Of a DNA stretch of 64,000 nt, positions 28,536-36,606 are shown piece by piece. The translations under genes were made by a program, and so were the position numbers. The stretch spans positions 286,269 to 350,268 of the forward strand of contig NZ_JUHG01000018.1 of assembly GCF_000799715.1 (NCBI RefSeq). Direction: 5' to 3'. How positions within the stretch are numbered: position 1 is the stretch's first letter; each line of letters starts with the position of its first letter. Origin of the DNA: Martinezella rhizogenes. Lineage in GTDB: Bacteria > Pseudomonadota > Alphaproteobacteria > Rhizobiales > Rhizobiaceae. The notes under the pieces are model-generated. The model ran no database searches. It was not told where the DNA came from and saw only the letters and a list, made by a program, of their open reading frames with translations.

Positions 28536-29153
28536 ATGATCAACCTCCGTTCCGTCCGACCCGATGACATCGACCAGCTCTATGTCATCTCCCTGGTCAC
28601 AGGCGATGCCGGCAAGGATGCGACGGCGCTCCATCGCGATGGGCGGATGATCGGGCATATTTATTCGGTGCCCTACGCTGTTCTCAGCCCGCAGACCGTC
28701 TTTGTTGCGGAGGACGAGGAGGGAGTTTGTGGTTACATCGCCGGCGTCTTCGACACGGCTGCTTTCGAGGAAAGGCTGGAGCGCGAATGGTGGCCGGAAC
28801 TGCGGGAACGCTATCCGGAGCCAACGGGCGATCCGTCGGCATGGAACGCGGATCAGCAGCGCAGTTATGCAATCCATCATCCAAAGAGAGTGCCCGCCGT
28901 TCTCACCGATCCGTTTCCGGCCCATATCCATATGAACCTTTTGCCGCGCACACAGGGGCGGGGCATCGGCAGCGCGCTTCTCGACAAATGGCTGTCGAAC
29001 ACCCGCGACAATGAAGTCAAAGGCGTGCACCTTGGCGCAAGTGCGGGCAATCACAGCGGGATTCGATTCTGGGCGTCACGCGGATTTACGCAGGTGGAAT
29101 TGCCGACAGCGCTTGCATCGGAGAGCACCGTCTGGTTCGGCCAATATCTCTAA
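28536..29153 (+). CDS. GNAT family N-acetyltransferase
   Basis: A 205-residue acetyltransferase-fold protein. It begins with a typical GNAT N terminus (INLRSVRPDDIDQLYVI), and has HIHMNLLPRTQGRGIGSALL (acetyl-CoA loop Q/RxxGxG/A) near residues 130-150, then GVHLGASAGNHSGIRFWASR. The middle part (VFDTAAFEERLEREWWPEL and the YPEP segment) resembles the GNAT domains seen in bacterial O-GlcNAcase-like proteins. The substrate is unknown. It diverges from vapBC and precedes a TetR gene in the same direction, but the TetR gene has its own operator-like site. Confidence 0.8.
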   Translation: MINLRSVRPDDIDQLYVISLVTGDAGKDATALHRDGRMIGHIYSVPYAVLSPQTVFVAEDEEGVCGYIAGVFDTAAFEERLEREWWPELRERYPEPTGDPSAWNADQQRSYAIHHPKRVPAVLTDPFPAHIHMNLLPRTQGRGIGSALLDKWLSNTRDNEVKGVHLGASAGNHSGIRFWASRGFTQVELPTALASESTVWFGQYL

Positions 29154-29224
29154 TCTGTGGATTCCTCAGTTTAACATGCCGCCATCCCCGTCGCGTCATT
29201 GTTCGCTTGTGCTTGGCTTGCTAT

Positions 29225-29238
29225 TCACCGACCGGTGA
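29225..29238 (+). promoter_or_regulatory. Palindromic operator upstream of the TetR gene
   Basis: TCACCG-AC-CGGTGA is a perfect 6-bp inverted repeat with a 2-nt centre, 18 nt before the TetR ATG. TetR proteins commonly bind such short palindromes in their own promoter. No second copy was noticed elsewhere in the window. Confidence 0.6.
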
Positions 29239-29256
29239 CTGACTGGAGCCGACACG

Positions 29257-29916
29257 ATGCCGAGCGCAAACGCCGTTCTGAGAGAGCCGATCGAAACACC
29301 CGTCGAGCCGGAAAAGCGAGTTCGTAATCGCGCCGCCACCGAACAGGCTATCCTCGATGCCGCCAAACGGCTGCTGGCGGAGGAGGGATTCCAGAATTTC
29401 GGCATCAATGCGGTCGCCCGCGGCGCCGGCTGCGACAAGCAGCTGATCTACCGCTATTACGGCGGCCTCAACGGCCTGGTGGAGGCGATCGGCACGGATC
29501 TCGGAAGCTGGGTGAAGGATCGTATCCCCGACGATACCGGCGGCATGTTCCTGCTGACCTATGGCGACCTGATGGAGCGTCTGGCTCTGCTTTTCCTTGA
29601 TGCGCTGCGTGCCGATCCGCTGATGCGCCGTATCGTCGCTTGGGAAGTCTCCGAGAACAGCGAACAGGTGCGACGGCTTTCGGAAGCGCGCTCGAAGGCG
29701 CTCGGCGGCTGGATCGAGCGCATGCGCGGCTCGCTGCTGCCACCAAAGGGGATCGACGCAGTCGCCGTCAATGCGCTGATCTTCTCGGCCATACAGCATT
29801 TGGTTCTCTCCGCCGCCGTTGGTGACCAATGCGCAGGCCTGGCGTTGAAAACAACGAAGGATTGGGAGAAGGCGGCCACGGCGCTGAGGCGCATCGTGCG
29901 TGGCGTTTACGGCTGA
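29257..29916 (+). CDS. TetR/AcrR family transcriptional regulator
   Basis: A 219-residue repressor. The helix-turn-helix lies at about residues 25-70: RNRAATEQAILDAAKRLLAE, EGFQNFGINAVARGAGCDKQ and LIYRYYGGLNGLVEAI, which fit the TetR_N pattern well. The ligand-binding part is helical and not specific. No obvious target gene (pump or enzyme) sits next to it on either side; the downstream genes are small membrane proteins. It probably represses itself through the palindrome at 29225-29238, with other targets elsewhere. Confidence 0.88.
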   Translation: MPSANAVLREPIETPVEPEKRVRNRAATEQAILDAAKRLLAEEGFQNFGINAVARGAGCDKQLIYRYYGGLNGLVEAIGTDLGSWVKDRIPDDTGGMFLLTYGDLMERLALLFLDALRADPLMRRIVAWEVSENSEQVRRLSEARSKALGGWIERMRGSLLPPKGIDAVAVNALIFSAIQHLVLSAAVGDQCAGLALKTTKDWEKAATALRRIVRGVYG

Positions 29917-29957
29917 TACTCTGATCGTTCGGGAGATATCCACAGCCTCGCCCGGCT

Positions 29958-30029
29958 GTTAACCTTAACAATTGGTTTACATTGCGCCGCATCGGTTAAC
30001 TCGCCACTGTGCGAAGACTGATTGTTAAC
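29958..30029. promoter_or_regulatory. Cluster of GTTAAC sites with a CtrA-like box
   Basis: Three GTTAAC hexamers (29958-29963, 29995-30000, 30024-30029) and one TTAA-CAATTGG-TTTAC (29965-29980) lie in 72 nt before a small membrane protein gene. The last is one base from the CtrA consensus TTAA-N7-TTAAC. CtrA control is a hypothesis from motif likeness only. Confidence 0.35.
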
Positions 30030-30045
30030 CAATAAGCGTGCAGCC

Positions 30046-30219
30046 ATGGGGTCCAGACCCGCAAAAATCCCGTTTCTCATCGCGGCGATGATGTTCTTCG
30101 CCGTTCTGGCACTAGATATAACGGTGCCGGCAATGGTGTTGAGCGCCATGGCGCTGACGAACTGGCTGGTCCTTTCGTCTGGAACGACGCAATATCAGCG
30201 CCGAAGGGGAACCGCATGA
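30046..30219 (+). CDS. Small membrane protein, hypothetical
   Basis: A 57-residue product with a basic N terminus (MGSRPAKIP) and two hydrophobic stretches (FLIAAMMFFAVLALDI and VPAMVLSAMALTNWLVL) that would form one or two membrane helices, ending in a polar, basic tail. It overlaps the start of the DUF6105 gene by 4 nt (ATGA), which supports it being real and co-translated. The ribosome site before this ATG is poor; a TTG at 30022 would add eight residues. I do not recognise the family. Confidence 0.55.
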   Translation: MGSRPAKIPFLIAAMMFFAVLALDITVPAMVLSAMALTNWLVLSSGTTQYQRRRGTA

Positions 30220-30548
30220 AGTGGGTGCTGATCTTCTGGGCCGCGCCTGTCTCGTTCCTCGGGGCGTGGTATTACCTGTCATATTACGATATGAGCTTCG
30301 GCATCTTCATGCTCACGCGGCAGATGCATGACCTCGTCTTCCATATCTACGGCAATATTCTGGGCATTCCGCCGGAAACCATTCCGCCGCTGGTGGCCCG
30401 TGCCATCGCCTTCGACACCTTGCTGGTTTTCGCGCTCCTCGCTTTCCGCAAGCGCGCCGACATCCTGGCGTGGTGGAAGCGCCGTCAGGAATCGAGGTCT
30501 GGAAAAGCCGGCCTGCCGAGAGCCGAGAGCCTGTCCAAGGCTCCCTGA
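30216..30548 (+). CDS. DUF6105 family membrane protein
   Basis: A 110-residue protein with an N-terminal hydrophobic helix (WVLIFWAAPVSFLGAWYYL), a second around residues 62-80 (ARAIAFDTLLVFALLAF) and a basic C-terminal tail (KRRQESRSGKAGL). The SYYDMSFGIFMLTRQMHDLV segment with YGNILGIPPETIPPLVAR is what I recall of the rhizobial DUF6105 family. Function unknown. It overlaps the preceding small membrane gene by 4 nt and the convergent ruvX gene by 64 nt at its 3' end. Confidence 0.7.
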   Translation: MKWVLIFWAAPVSFLGAWYYLSYYDMSFGIFMLTRQMHDLVFHIYGNILGIPPETIPPLVARAIAFDTLLVFALLAFRKRADILAWWKRRQESRSGKAGLPRAESLSKAP

Positions 30549-30979
30549 AGAATGAAGCTTGCGGCAGCCGAGTCGATGCGCTCGGCCCGCTTGGCGCGCG
30601 AAACGTCCATTTCCAGTAACGCCCGTTCGGCTGCGACCGTCGACAGCCGCTCATCCCAGTAGACGAAGGGCAGGGCGGTCTTGTCGGCCATGCTGCGCAC
30701 GAAGGCGCGGGTTGCCTGCACACGCGGCCCCGCCGACCCATCCATGTTCATCGGTAGCCCGATGACAAAGGCGGCGACCTTTTCCTTCTCGGCGAAGGCA
30801 AGCAGCGTCTGGGCATCCTGGGTGAACTTCACCCGCTTGATCACCGGGCGTGGCGTGGCGAACCGCCGGCCGAGATCGGACATGGCAAGGCCGATCGTCT
30901 TGGTGCCGAGATCGAGGCCGGCAATCGCCTGTCGGGGCAGCAGCATCACGGCAAGGTCTTCGATGGTCAGCGTCGTCAT
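30485..30979 (-). CDS. ruvX: Holliday junction resolvase-like RuvX/YqgF
   Basis: RNase H-fold nuclease of the YqgF family, involved in rRNA 5' maturation in E. coli and also named a putative Holliday junction resolvase. The 164-residue product has the first catalytic Asp in AGLDLGTKTIGLAMSD, then FVIGLPMNMDGSAGPR, a Glu in YWDERLSTVAAERALLE and the last acidic residue in ERIDSAAASFILQGALD. The ATG at 30979 is preferred; the frame opens further upstream without coding character. The gene converges with DUF6105 and overlaps it by 64 nt, and it lies upstream of the UPF0173 hydrolase on the opposite strand. Confidence 0.93.
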   Translation of the reverse strand: MTTLTIEDLAVMLLPRQAIAGLDLGTKTIGLAMSDLGRRFATPRPVIKRVKFTQDAQTLLAFAEKEKVAAFVIGLPMNMDGSAGPRVQATRAFVRSMADKTALPFVYWDERLSTVAAERALLEMDVSRAKRAERIDSAAASFILQGALDRLSALGRPAFPDLDS

Positions 30980-31095
30980 AGGCTGTTGTCTCCCCGTCAA
31001 AACAAATTGAAGTCCACACCGCTTTTCTTTGTGACGGTTTCGGATATGTCCTAACACCAGTCTTGCATTTCAAATCAAGCATTAAGGAGAAATCC

Positions 31096-31806
31096 ATGAA
31101 GATCACTTGGCTCGGCCACTCCGCTTTCCGTCTCGAAACGGCCAAGGCTAAAATCCTTATTGACCCATTCCTCAGCTATAACTCTTCCTTCGCCGCTGCC
31201 GGGATCGACCTCAAGGAGGCCACGGCGGGCGTCACGCACATCCTGCTCACCCACGGCCATGCCGACCATGTCGGCGATACGGTTCAGATCGCCAAGGACA
31301 CTGGCGCCGTCGTTCTCGCCAACGCCGATCTCGCCGCCTGGCTCGGCAGCAAGGGTGTCGAGAAGCTGGAAATGGGCAATACCGGCGGCACAGTCTCCCT
31401 GGGCGGCTTCACCGCCACCTTCACCAACGCGCTGCATTCCTCCGCGCAGATCACCGAGGATGGCATGTCGCATGCGCTCGGCAATCCGAACGGCCTGATG
31501 CTACATTTCGACGACGAGCCGTCGCTGTTCCACATGGGCGATACCGACATCTTCTCCGACATGGGCCTGATCAACGAGCTGCATCAGCCCGACATCGGCA
31601 TCGTGCCGATCGGCGACCGCTTCACCATGGGCGGCGCCGTCGCAGCACTCGCCTGCCAGCGCTTCTTCAACTTCAAGACCGCCATTCCCTGCCACTACGG
31701 CACCTTCCCGATCATCGACCAGACCCCGGAAAAGTTCATTGCCGGCCTGGAGGGTTCGAAGACGGCGGTCGCGGCGCCCAAGCCGGGCGAGAGCGTTTCC
31801 GCATAA
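31096..31806 (+). CDS. UPF0173 metal-dependent hydrolase (metallo-beta-lactamase fold)
   Basis: A 236-residue predicted metal hydrolase. The MBL signature ILLTHGHADHVGDTV (HxHxDH) is at about residues 52-66, with further ligands in NALHSS, LFHMGDTDIF and CHYGTF. It starts MKITWLGHSAFRLET, the invariant start of this family (YtkL-like). The ATG is preceded by TTAAGGAG with good spacing. Length is the family norm. Substrate is not known. It lies directly upstream of gatC (67 nt), a common neighbourhood in Rhizobiales. Confidence 0.92.
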   Translation: MKITWLGHSAFRLETAKAKILIDPFLSYNSSFAAAGIDLKEATAGVTHILLTHGHADHVGDTVQIAKDTGAVVLANADLAAWLGSKGVEKLEMGNTGGTVSLGGFTATFTNALHSSAQITEDGMSHALGNPNGLMLHFDDEPSLFHMGDTDIFSDMGLINELHQPDIGIVPIGDRFTMGGAVAALACQRFFNFKTAIPCHYGTFPIIDQTPEKFIAGLEGSKTAVAAPKPGESVSA

Positions 31807-31873
31807 CGATACCCGTTGCGTATGGCGGACATGGCCTTTATAGCGATAGGAAAAATCCTATCCGGAGAATGCC

Positions 31874-32161
31874 ATGTCCGTCGATCTTGCCACCGTTAAA
31901 CGCGTCGCCCATCTTGCCCGCATCGCCGTCAATGAAGACGAAGCGCAGCGGATGATGGGCGAGCTGAACGGCATTCTCGGCTTCGTCGAGCAACTCTCCG
32001 AAGTGAATGTCGACGGGATCGAGGCCATGACCTCCGTCACGCCGATGGCGATGAAGAAGCGGACGGACGAAGTCACCGACGGCAGCAAGGCCGATGACAT
32101 CGTCGCCAACGCGCCGATCACCGATCAGAATTTCTTCCTGGTGCCCAAAGTCGTCGAATAG
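31874..32161 (+). CDS. gatC: Asp-tRNA(Asn)/Glu-tRNA(Gln) amidotransferase subunit GatC
   Basis: Small belt subunit that holds GatA and GatB together in the enzyme converting misacylated Glu-tRNA(Gln) and/or Asp-tRNA(Asn). The 95 residues show the family pattern SVDLATVKRVAHLARIAVNE, then MMGELNGILGFVEQLSEVNVDG and a C-terminal extended region ending in APITDQNFFLVPKVVE. gatA follows 60 nt later; gatB is about 3.5 kb further on, separated by a DUF4139 gene, a YjhX-like gene and a GNAT. Confidence 0.97.
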   Translation: MSVDLATVKRVAHLARIAVNEDEAQRMMGELNGILGFVEQLSEVNVDGIEAMTSVTPMAMKKRTDEVTDGSKADDIVANAPITDQNFFLVPKVVE

Positions 32162-32221
32162 GGGCTCGCTCCGAGCCTGTTCCGACCCGTTGCCCTTTTT
32201 AAAGATCTGAAGCGAAACAAG

Positions 32222-33703
32222 ATGAGCGAACTGACCAGCCTGACCATTGCCGAAGCCCGCGACAAGCTGCGCGCCAAGGACATCACCGCCACCGAACTCA
32301 CCGAGGCCTATCTCTCGACGATCGACGCGGTCAATGCTCAGCTCAACGCCTATATCAAGGTGACGCCGGAAAAGGCGCGCGATATGGCCAAGGCATCCGA
32401 CGCGCGTCTTGCCGCCGGCAAGGCCGGTGCGCTGGAAGGCATTCCGCTGGGGATCAAGGATCTCTTCGGCACCGAAGGCGTCCACACCCAGGCCTGCAGC
32501 CATATTCTCGACGGTTTTGAGCCGCGCTATGAATCGACCGTGACCCAGAACCTCTGGAACGACGGTGCCGTCATGCTCGGCAAGCTCAACATGGATGAGT
32601 TCGCCATGGGCTCCTCCAACGAGAGTTCTTACTACGGCCCGGTGATCAACCCCTGGCGCGCTAATGGCTCGAACCAGCAGCTCGTTCCGGGCGGTTCCTC
32701 GGGCGGTTCGGCCGCTGCCGTTGCCGCGCACCTCTGCGCCGGTGCTACGGCCACCGACACCGGCGGCTCCATCCGCCAGCCCGCCGCCTTCACGGGCACG
32801 GTCGGCATCAAGCCAACCTATGGCCGCTGCTCGCGCTGGGGCATCGTCGCCTTCGCCTCGTCGCTCGACCAGGCCGGCCCGATCGCCCGCGATGTTCGCG
32901 ACGCCGCCATCCTCCTGAAGTCGATGGCCAGCGTCGACGCCAAGGACACGACCTCGGTCGATCTGCCGGTGCCGGATTACGAAGCTTCGCTCGGCCAGTC
33001 GCTGAAGGGCATGAAGATCGGTATTCCGAACGAATATCGCGTTGATGGCATGCCGGACGAGATCGAAACGCTCTGGCAGCAGGGCATTGCCTGGCTGAAG
33101 GATGCCGGCGCCGAGATCGTCAACATCTCGCTGCCGCACACGAAATACGCCCTGCCGGCCTATTACATCGTCGCCCCCGCCGAGGCATCGTCGAACCTCG
33201 CCCGTTATGATGGCGTGCGTTACGGCCTGCGCGTCGATGGCGAGAACATTGCTGACATGTACGAGAAGACCCGCGCCGCCGGCTTCGGCAACGAGGTCAA
33301 GCGCCGCATCATGATCGGCACCTACGTACTCTCCGCCGGCTATTACGACGCCTATTACCTGCGCGCCCAGAAGGTCCGCACACTGATCAAGCGCGACTTC
33401 GAGCTTGCCTTCCACGCTGGCGTCGACGCCATCCTGACGCCCGCCACGCCGTCCTCGGCCTTCGGCATCGCCGACGAGGACCTCGCCTCCGATCCGGTCA
33501 AGATGTACCTCAATGACATCTTCACGGTGACAGTCAACATGGCCGGTCTCCCCGGCATCGCCGTCCCCGCTGGCCTCGACAAGAAGGGTCTGCCGCTCGG
33601 CCTGCAGCTCATCGGCAAGCCGTTCGACGAAGAAACGCTGTTCAAGACGGCGCACGTCATCGAACGGGCCGCCGGCAAGTTCACGCCGACGAAGTGGTGG
33701 TAA
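32222..33703 (+). CDS. gatA: Asp-tRNA(Asn)/Glu-tRNA(Gln) amidotransferase subunit GatA
   Basis: Glutaminase subunit that releases ammonia for the transamidation. The 493-residue protein has the amidase-signature triad: Lys in GIPLGIKDLFGTEG (about 79), cis-Ser and Ser nucleophile in VPGGSSGGSAAAVAAHL (about 157-173) and the TDTGGSIRQPAAF loop. The C-terminal part ends in GKPFDEETLFKTAHVIERAA. The length is normal. It is preceded by gatC and followed by a 9-bp terminator hairpin. Confidence 0.97.
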   Translation: MSELTSLTIAEARDKLRAKDITATELTEAYLSTIDAVNAQLNAYIKVTPEKARDMAKASDARLAAGKAGALEGIPLGIKDLFGTEGVHTQACSHILDGFEPRYESTVTQNLWNDGAVMLGKLNMDEFAMGSSNESSYYGPVINPWRANGSNQQLVPGGSSGGSAAAVAAHLCAGATATDTGGSIRQPAAFTGTVGIKPTYGRCSRWGIVAFASSLDQAGPIARDVRDAAILLKSMASVDAKDTTSVDLPVPDYEASLGQSLKGMKIGIPNEYRVDGMPDEIETLWQQGIAWLKDAGAEIVNISLPHTKYALPAYYIVAPAEASSNLARYDGVRYGLRVDGENIADMYEKTRAAGFGNEVKRRIMIGTYVLSAGYYDAYYLRAQKVRTLIKRDFELAFHAGVDAILTPATPSSAFGIADEDLASDPVKMYLNDIFTVTVNMAGLPGIAVPAGLDKKGLPLGLQLIGKPFDEETLFKTAHVIERAAGKFTPTKWW

Positions 33704-33731
33704 GCAACCTCATCTTAAGATCTATGACCGT

Positions 33732-33754
33732 CGCCGACCGTAAAGCGGTCGGCG
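33732..33754 (+). terminator. Hairpin after gatA
   Basis: CGCCGACCG (33732-33740) pairs perfectly with CGGTCGGCG (33746-33754) around a TAAAG loop, 29 nt past the gatA stop. No T-run follows (CGGTTGG), so termination may be weak or the hairpin may protect the 3' end. Confidence 0.6.
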
Positions 33755-33966
33755 CGGTTGGATTTGCCGGCTGACCGAGCGGCGACGCGCTGGATGCGAA
33801 TTTCAAGAACACCAGCATCATAGACGCAGCTCGCAATGAATTCTTTTCCTATCCGCGCGTGCCAATATTCCGCCCGGGCGGGATCATACTTTGGACCGAA
33901 ATTCGATCATAAATTGCAACGAGCCGCTTGGCCTTATCATTTGCAACCGATTCGGAAGGTCTCTTC

Positions 33967-35976
33967 ATGCTCAAAAAAGTCACGGCGATCCTGCTTCTCA
34001 GCGTAGCATTTCCAGCAGTTTCGCTGGCGGCCGACAGTGGGGCCATTCGTGCCATTACCTTGTCCTCGGGTGGCCTTGCCGAGGTCTCTCGATCGGCCGC
34101 AGTCGATAGCGACGGCGTAGTCCGGCTCGAGGTGCCGCTCGATCAGGTCGATGACATGCTCAAGAGCCTTGTGGTCAATGGGACAGAGGGCTCGGTGGCT
34201 GGCATTTCGCTGGCAGGGCCGCAGCCGTTGCAGGAAACTTTCAAGGGGCTGCCGTTCACGCCGGAAGCGCTCTCATCCGTGCCGTCGCTTCTGACATCGA
34301 TACAGGGCGCCAGGGTATCGGTAACCAGCGGCGGAAAAACAGTTGAGGGAGACATTCTCGGGATCGAAATCAGGAAGGCCGGCGAGAACGCGACGGTTCA
34401 CCTGCTGACCGTTCTTGACAAGGATGGCGCGGTGGAGACGCTGGCGCTTGGTGAGGATGCGTCCGTCCGGATTGACGATGCCGACATGAGAGCAAAGGTA
34501 GCCAAAGCAGCATCTGCCATTGCCCGCGGCAAGAACGATAGCACCCGCACCATTGATATCAAGGTGAACGGTGCGAAGAGCAGCGGCGATGTCGGTCTAA
34601 CCTATGTCGTTCCGTCTCCGATCTGGAAAACGGCTTACAAGGTTGTGACCGAGGGAAATGGCAAAGCGCGTTTGCAGGCATGGACCGTGCTGGAAAACGC
34701 CAGTGGCGAAGATTGGAAGGGCGTAAAACTGACGTTGACTTCCGCCGAGCCGGTGACGCTGAAGCAGGGCCTGCACCAGCTCTACTGGAGAGAGCGGCAA
34801 GAGGTGCCGGTCGACACGGCTTCGAGCAATGTTCCTGATCCCGATAGCGGAGACCTGTCCAACAGGCAGCGTCTGTCATCGGATGTCGAGGAACAAGCAG
34901 CGCCCGCGCCTGCCAAGGCAATGATGGGCGGTGTCAACAGAAAGGCAGGGGCGTCGGCATACATGGCTGACGAGCTGGAAAGGCCGGCAGTGCCAATGCA
35001 AATGGCCGCAGCCAATCCGACCGCTGCGACCGAAAGCGATATCTCGGCCACTTTTGAGCTTCCAGGGACTTACGATCTGGCAAATGGCGACACCTTATCG
35101 GTGCCGATCGTGGATGCGGAACTGGATGCGGATATGGTGGACATGTATCGGGCGGGCAGCGCCTTCCGCAATCCCATCGCCGCCGTGATGCTCAAGAACA
35201 CCACAGGTGTCAGCATGCCGGCGGGAATTCTCACGCTCTACGATAGCAAGATTGGCTACGTCGGCGATTCCCAGCTATCCGCGCTGCCCAAGGGGGATAC
35301 GCGCCTCGCCAGTTTTGCAACCGATCGAAAGGTATCGATCAGCGAGCAGCAGACGCCGACCGAGGAGATTGCCTCCCTGAAGGTTTCGGATGGTGTGATG
35401 CAAGCAGTCGTTAAATATCGCCAGACGACCACATACACTGTGTCAGGGGCACTTGACGGCGAAAGGACTGTCATCGTCGAGCACCCGATCAAGGACAGCT
35501 GGTCATTTTCGTCCGGCGAAAGCTTCGGCAAGACGGCAACACACCAGCGGCTCAAGACGGTTGTTCCGGCGGCTACGGAAAAGACACTGACGGCGGTCGA
35601 CGAGCAGCTTCAGAGCAACAGTTATGCTCTAGTCGACGCAGAGCCGGACATGCTGCTCGGATGGTCGGCTTCGACCCATGACAAAGAACTTACGGACAAG
35701 CTCGCAAATCTTGCAGACGCGCGCAAAAGGCAGGTCGCGATCCAGAACGAACTGGCGAGCCTCGATAGTGAAATCGAGAAAACTATCAATGAGCAGGAGC
35801 GGATAAGACGCAATATCGGCGCCGTGCCTGACAATAGTGATCTGAAGAAGCGCTATTTGAAGGCTCTGGCGGATAGCGAGGATCAAATCGCTGCAATGAA
35901 CGAAAGGCGCGATTCGGTGCAGGAGGAAAGCGATCGTCGAGGCGACCATGTGACGGACATCATCAGGACATTCTGA
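33967..35976 (+). CDS. DUF4139 domain-containing exported protein
   Basis: A 669-residue protein with a signal peptide (MLKKVTAILLLSVAFPAVSL, cleavage after LAA). The central and C-terminal body fits DUF4139: SSGDVGLTYVVPSPIWKTAY near 205-224, LQAWTVLENASGEDWKGVKL, then a Pro/Ala-rich linker (about 300-350) and a beta-rich domain with YRQTTTYTVSG. The last 100 residues (KLANLADARKRQVAIQNELA to the end) form a coiled coil. DUF4139 proteins of this type are periplasmic, with no firmly known role (a eukaryotic relative inhibits mucoidy). It sits between gatA and a YjhX-like gene; an upstream in-frame ATG at 33928 would spoil the signal peptide. Confidence 0.8.
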   Translation: MLKKVTAILLLSVAFPAVSLAADSGAIRAITLSSGGLAEVSRSAAVDSDGVVRLEVPLDQVDDMLKSLVVNGTEGSVAGISLAGPQPLQETFKGLPFTPEALSSVPSLLTSIQGARVSVTSGGKTVEGDILGIEIRKAGENATVHLLTVLDKDGAVETLALGEDASVRIDDADMRAKVAKAASAIARGKNDSTRTIDIKVNGAKSSGDVGLTYVVPSPIWKTAYKVVTEGNGKARLQAWTVLENASGEDWKGVKLTLTSAEPVTLKQGLHQLYWRERQEVPVDTASSNVPDPDSGDLSNRQRLSSDVEEQAAPAPAKAMMGGVNRKAGASAYMADELERPAVPMQMAAANPTAATESDISATFELPGTYDLANGDTLSVPIVDAELDADMVDMYRAGSAFRNPIAAVMLKNTTGVSMPAGILTLYDSKIGYVGDSQLSALPKGDTRLASFATDRKVSISEQQTPTEEIASLKVSDGVMQAVVKYRQTTTYTVSGALDGERTVIVEHPIKDSWSFSSGESFGKTATHQRLKTVVPAATEKTLTAVDEQLQSNSYALVDAEPDMLLGWSASTHDKELTDKLANLADARKRQVAIQNELASLDSEIEKTINEQERIRRNIGAVPDNSDLKKRYLKALADSEDQIAAMNERRDSVQEESDRRGDHVTDIIRTF

Positions 35977-36015
35977 TCGCTCTCGGCGCACTGCCCGTGA
36001 GCCGCATCAGCGGGT

Positions 36016-36042
36016 GAGAGCCGCCCCGATCGGGCGGCTCTC
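36016..36042 (+). terminator. Strong hairpin between the DUF4139 and YjhX-like genes
   Basis: GAGAGCCGCCC (36016-36026) pairs perfectly with GGGCGGCTCTC (36032-36042) around CGATC. It lies 40 nt past the DUF4139 stop and 7 nt past the end of the convergent YjhX-like gene, so it may serve both. There is no T-run on the plus side. Confidence 0.65.
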
Positions 36043-36048
36043 GTGTCT

Positions 36049-36306
36049 CTATCGATTATTCAGCTGTGCCCTCACCAGCTTCAGCCCCTTCTCCGTGATC
36101 CGATAGGGATAGCCGTCGGTAGACCTGATGGCCTTCAGGCGTCTGAGCTTGCGAAAGAGTTCAATCCCGAAATCGGGATAGAGCCAGCCGTCGCGGGTGA
36201 AGCAACTCGCGTCCTCGATCTTCTTGGTTTCGGAGCGAATGATTTCAATGCGCCCGCCCTGGGCGAGCAGATGCAGGATGCGCTGTTCTGCGCGGGAAAT
36301 GTCCAT
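36049..36306 (-). CDS. YjhX family protein (UPF0386, putative toxin)
   Basis: An 85-residue protein that matches E. coli YjhX closely in layout: MDISRAEQRILHLLAQGGRI at the start, then CFTRDGWLYPDFGIELFRKL and YPYRITEKGLKLVRAQLNNR at the end. It looks like a small winged-helix DNA-binding domain. E. coli YjhX has been proposed as a toxin paired with the acetyltransferase YjhQ. Here a GNAT gene starts 301 nt away in the divergent direction, but pairing is only a possibility. The ATG at 36306 is chosen because the family starts there; the open frame runs on to 36402. Confidence 0.85.
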   Translation of the reverse strand: MDISRAEQRILHLLAQGGRIEIIRSETKKIEDASCFTRDGWLYPDFGIELFRKLRRLKAIRSTDGYPYRITEKGLKLVRAQLNNR

Positions 36307-36606
36307 GGTTTTCGAGATCCGGAAAGCGCCATAAGGCGCAACAAAACAATCCGGCGCTCCCTTCAGGGAAGCCGGGGCTTCGTTTTCGGGCCCAGCGCAC
36401 AAGAAAACTTGCGGGCGGGGCCTTTACCGGGGCTCAGACGAATTGGACATAAAAACTCCATTGACGCGGCATTTTTAAAACAGGTTGTAGCCGCCGGTCA
36501 AGTTGCACTCTCGTTGGACATGGGTCGCTATTGTGCACTTGCTTTCATCTGGCCGCTGGCAAAAGCCGCGGGCCGGTGTTTTACTGCTGAAAACATCGGG
36601 GGCTCG
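36307..36606. other. Intergenic stretch between YjhX-like and GNAT genes
   Basis: 300 nt with no gene, though an open frame on the plus strand leads into the GNAT gene. It should contain the divergent promoters of the YjhX-like gene and the GNAT. A TTGACG (about 36464-36469) occurs, but no matching -10 is convincing. Otherwise nothing is recognisable. Confidence 0.4.
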
